The notes beneath the pieces are model-generated. The model was not told the DNA's origin. It saw nothing but the letters and a program-made list of their open reading frames with translations, and searched no databases. DNA of 13,143 bases from an uncultured Erysipelotrichaceae bacterium (GTDB lineage: Bacteria > Bacillota_I > Bacilli_A > Erysipelotrichales > Erysipelotrichaceae). This document shows positions 12,012 through 13,143 of this stretch, in pieces. The translations under genes were made by a program, and so were the position numbers. The DNA lies in the NCBI GenBank assembly GCA_934699415.1, contig CAKUWO010000030.1:1-13143 (forward strand), given 5' to 3'. Position 1 is the stretch's first letter. Each line of letters begins with the position of its first letter.

Positions 12012-13143
12012 GTGAATGAAAAAGAAAAGATAGTTTTTGAAATAGCTGAAGAAATTGAAAAGCTCGGGGGCAGAGCTTATTTTGTCGGTGGTATGGTTAG
12101 AGATAAAATCATGGGAAAGGATTTTCATGACTATGATATTGAAGTTTATGGTCTTACCAAAGATAAATTAGAAGAATTATTATTATCTTTTGCCAACTTT
12201 AAAAGTGTAGGTAAAACATTTTCAATTTTTACTTTAGAAAAATATGATCTTGATATCGCTATGCCTCGTAAAGATATTAAAGTAGCTAATGGTCATAAAG
12301 GATTTGAAGTAATAAGTGATCCTTTTATGGCTAAAAAAGATGCAGCTTCAAGAAGAGATTTCACTTGCAATGCTTTGATGCAAGATGTCTTAAGCGGTGA
12401 AATATTTGATTATTTTAATGGCTATGATGATATCAAACATAAAATATTACGTCATGTATCAAGCAAACATTTTGGTGAAGACCCTTTAAGAGTATTAAGA
12501 GCTTGTCGTTTTAAAGCTCAGCTTGATTTTACAATTGCTGAAGAAACAATAAAGATAGCTAGTAATACATCATTAGCTGATTTAAGTATCGAAAGAATTC
12601 AAGAGGAATTCAAGAAAGCTTTAAATACTAATAAACCATCGTTCTTTTTTGAAGCTTTAAAAGAAATGAATCATCATGAGCTCTTTTATGAATTAAAAGA
12701 TATCCCTTATTTTATTGATGATAAAGTTATAAATAAAACTAAATATCAAAATCCCTATTTATATCTAGTGACAAATCTTTTATTAGCTATTAAAGAAGAA
12801 GATAGAACATCATTTCTAAATAAATGTAATTCTAGTAAAGAATTTCAAAAAGAAGCCTTAAAATGGGCTAAATTAGCTTCTAATAAGACTTCTAACTTAT
12901 TTGATTTATATGAAGAAGTTAAATATCCTGATGATTTTGCATCTTTTTATGAAGAAAGATATGGCTTAAACCAAATAGATGAATATCATAACTTCTTAAA
13001 ACAAGATTTTGTCTCAGGAAATGATTTATTAGCTTTAGGTTATAAGCCTGGTAAAGAATTTAGAATTATTTTAGATAAAGCACGAAAGTTACAATATACA
13101 TTAAATAAAAGCGAGGTTTTAGATGTCATCAAGAGTGGAAAGT
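12012..13143 (+). CDS. CCA-adding enzyme/poly(A) polymerase family nucleotidyltransferase, 3' end cut by window
   Basis: The frame stays open from 12012 to the window edge (377 codons). The class II nucleotidyltransferase head is clear: YFVGGMVRD (23-31), the metal-binding acidic pair in DYD (40-42), RRDFTCNAL (114-122), and the RNA/nucleotide-binding neck EDPLRVLRACRF (156-167). The C-terminal segment LLALGYKPGKEFRIIL is typical for CCA enzymes, so few residues should be missing. The expected role is adding or repairing the 3' CCA of tRNA; the DYDIEVYG form differs from the Bacillus-type GDIDI, so a poly(A)-polymerase or repair variant is possible. I see no HD domain. Start: GTG at 12012 has no Shine-Dalgarno and lies 6 bases after TATAAT; a TTG at 11994 is in frame but lies upstream of that -10 element. 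Confidence 0.88.
   Translation, partial: MNEKEKIVFEIAEEIEKLGGRAYFVGGMVRDKIMGKDFHDYDIEVYGLTKDKLEELLLSFANFKSVGKTFSIFTLEKYDLDIAMPRKDIKVANGHKGFEVISDPFMAKKDAASRRDFTCNALMQDVLSGEIFDYFNGYDDIKHKILRHVSSKHFGEDPLRVLRACRFKAQLDFTIAEETIKIASNTSLADLSIERIQEEFKKALNTNKPSFFFEALKEMNHHELFYELKDIPYFIDDKVINKTKYQNPYLYLVTNLLLAIKEEDRTSFLNKCNSSKEFQKEALKWAKLASNKTSNLFDLYEEVKYPDDFASFYEERYGLNQIDEYHNFLKQDFVSGNDLLALGYKPGKEFRIILDKARKLQYTLNKSEVLDVIKSGK

Noticed and set aside
11913..12128. 71-aa minus-strand open frame across the Nudix/nucleotidyltransferase gap
   Set aside because: It overlaps the starts of two recognised genes and both -10 elements, and its product has no family pattern.

Overview
The window is AT-rich, tightly packed bacterial chromosome. 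Strong GGAGG-type ribosome binding sites, a gram-positive-style lipoprotein and the gene families present point to a low-GC Bacillota. A gut Erysipelotrichia-like lineage is my best guess from the mix of serpin, oleate-hydratase-like protein and AGCS symporter, but nothing here fixes the taxon. I see no rRNA, tRNA, CRISPR array, insertion sequence, phage gene or defence island.

Layout. 1-105 holds a long hairpin. 106-1170 (-) is a serpin with no visible secretion signal. It diverges from a small membrane protein of the DUF5698/DUF2179 (UPF0316) type at 1274-1768 (+), which appears to start at a non-standard ATA codon. 1797-4582 (-) is a two-gene operon: a spermidine-synthase-like SAM-dependent methyltransferase followed by an oleate hydratase (MCRA) homologue that has lost the catalytic glutamate and a glycine of the FAD motif. 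Divergent from it is an AGCS-type Na+/alanine symporter (4671-6065, +). Next come an alpha/beta-hydrolase esterase (6108-7652, -) and a divergent PfkB-family sugar kinase (7700-8635, +). A two-helix small membrane protein (8649-8897, -) diverges from a MATE efflux transporter (8936-10279, +). A 76-aa orphan (10312-10542, -) follows, then a 386-base gene-free stretch with three same-strand DnaA-box sequences. The window ends with a thioredoxin-fold lipoprotein (10929-11462, +), an Ap4A-type Nudix hydrolase (11531-11956, -) and a CCA-adding/poly(A)-polymerase-family gene running off the right edge (12012-13143, +).

Genes are almost all arranged as divergent or convergent neighbours. Convergent pairs share bidirectional terminators whose hairpins often contain a stop codon. 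Nine genes have a clear Shine-Dalgarno sequence. Three genes (8897 -, 8936 +, 12012 +) have none but carry a -10-like hexamer 6-7 bases before the start codon, which suggests leaderless mRNAs.

I find no single coherent new system. The items most worth following are the MCRA pseudoenzyme-like protein and its methyltransferase partner, the DnaA-box cluster, the ATA start, the signal-less serpin and the possible leaderless genes.
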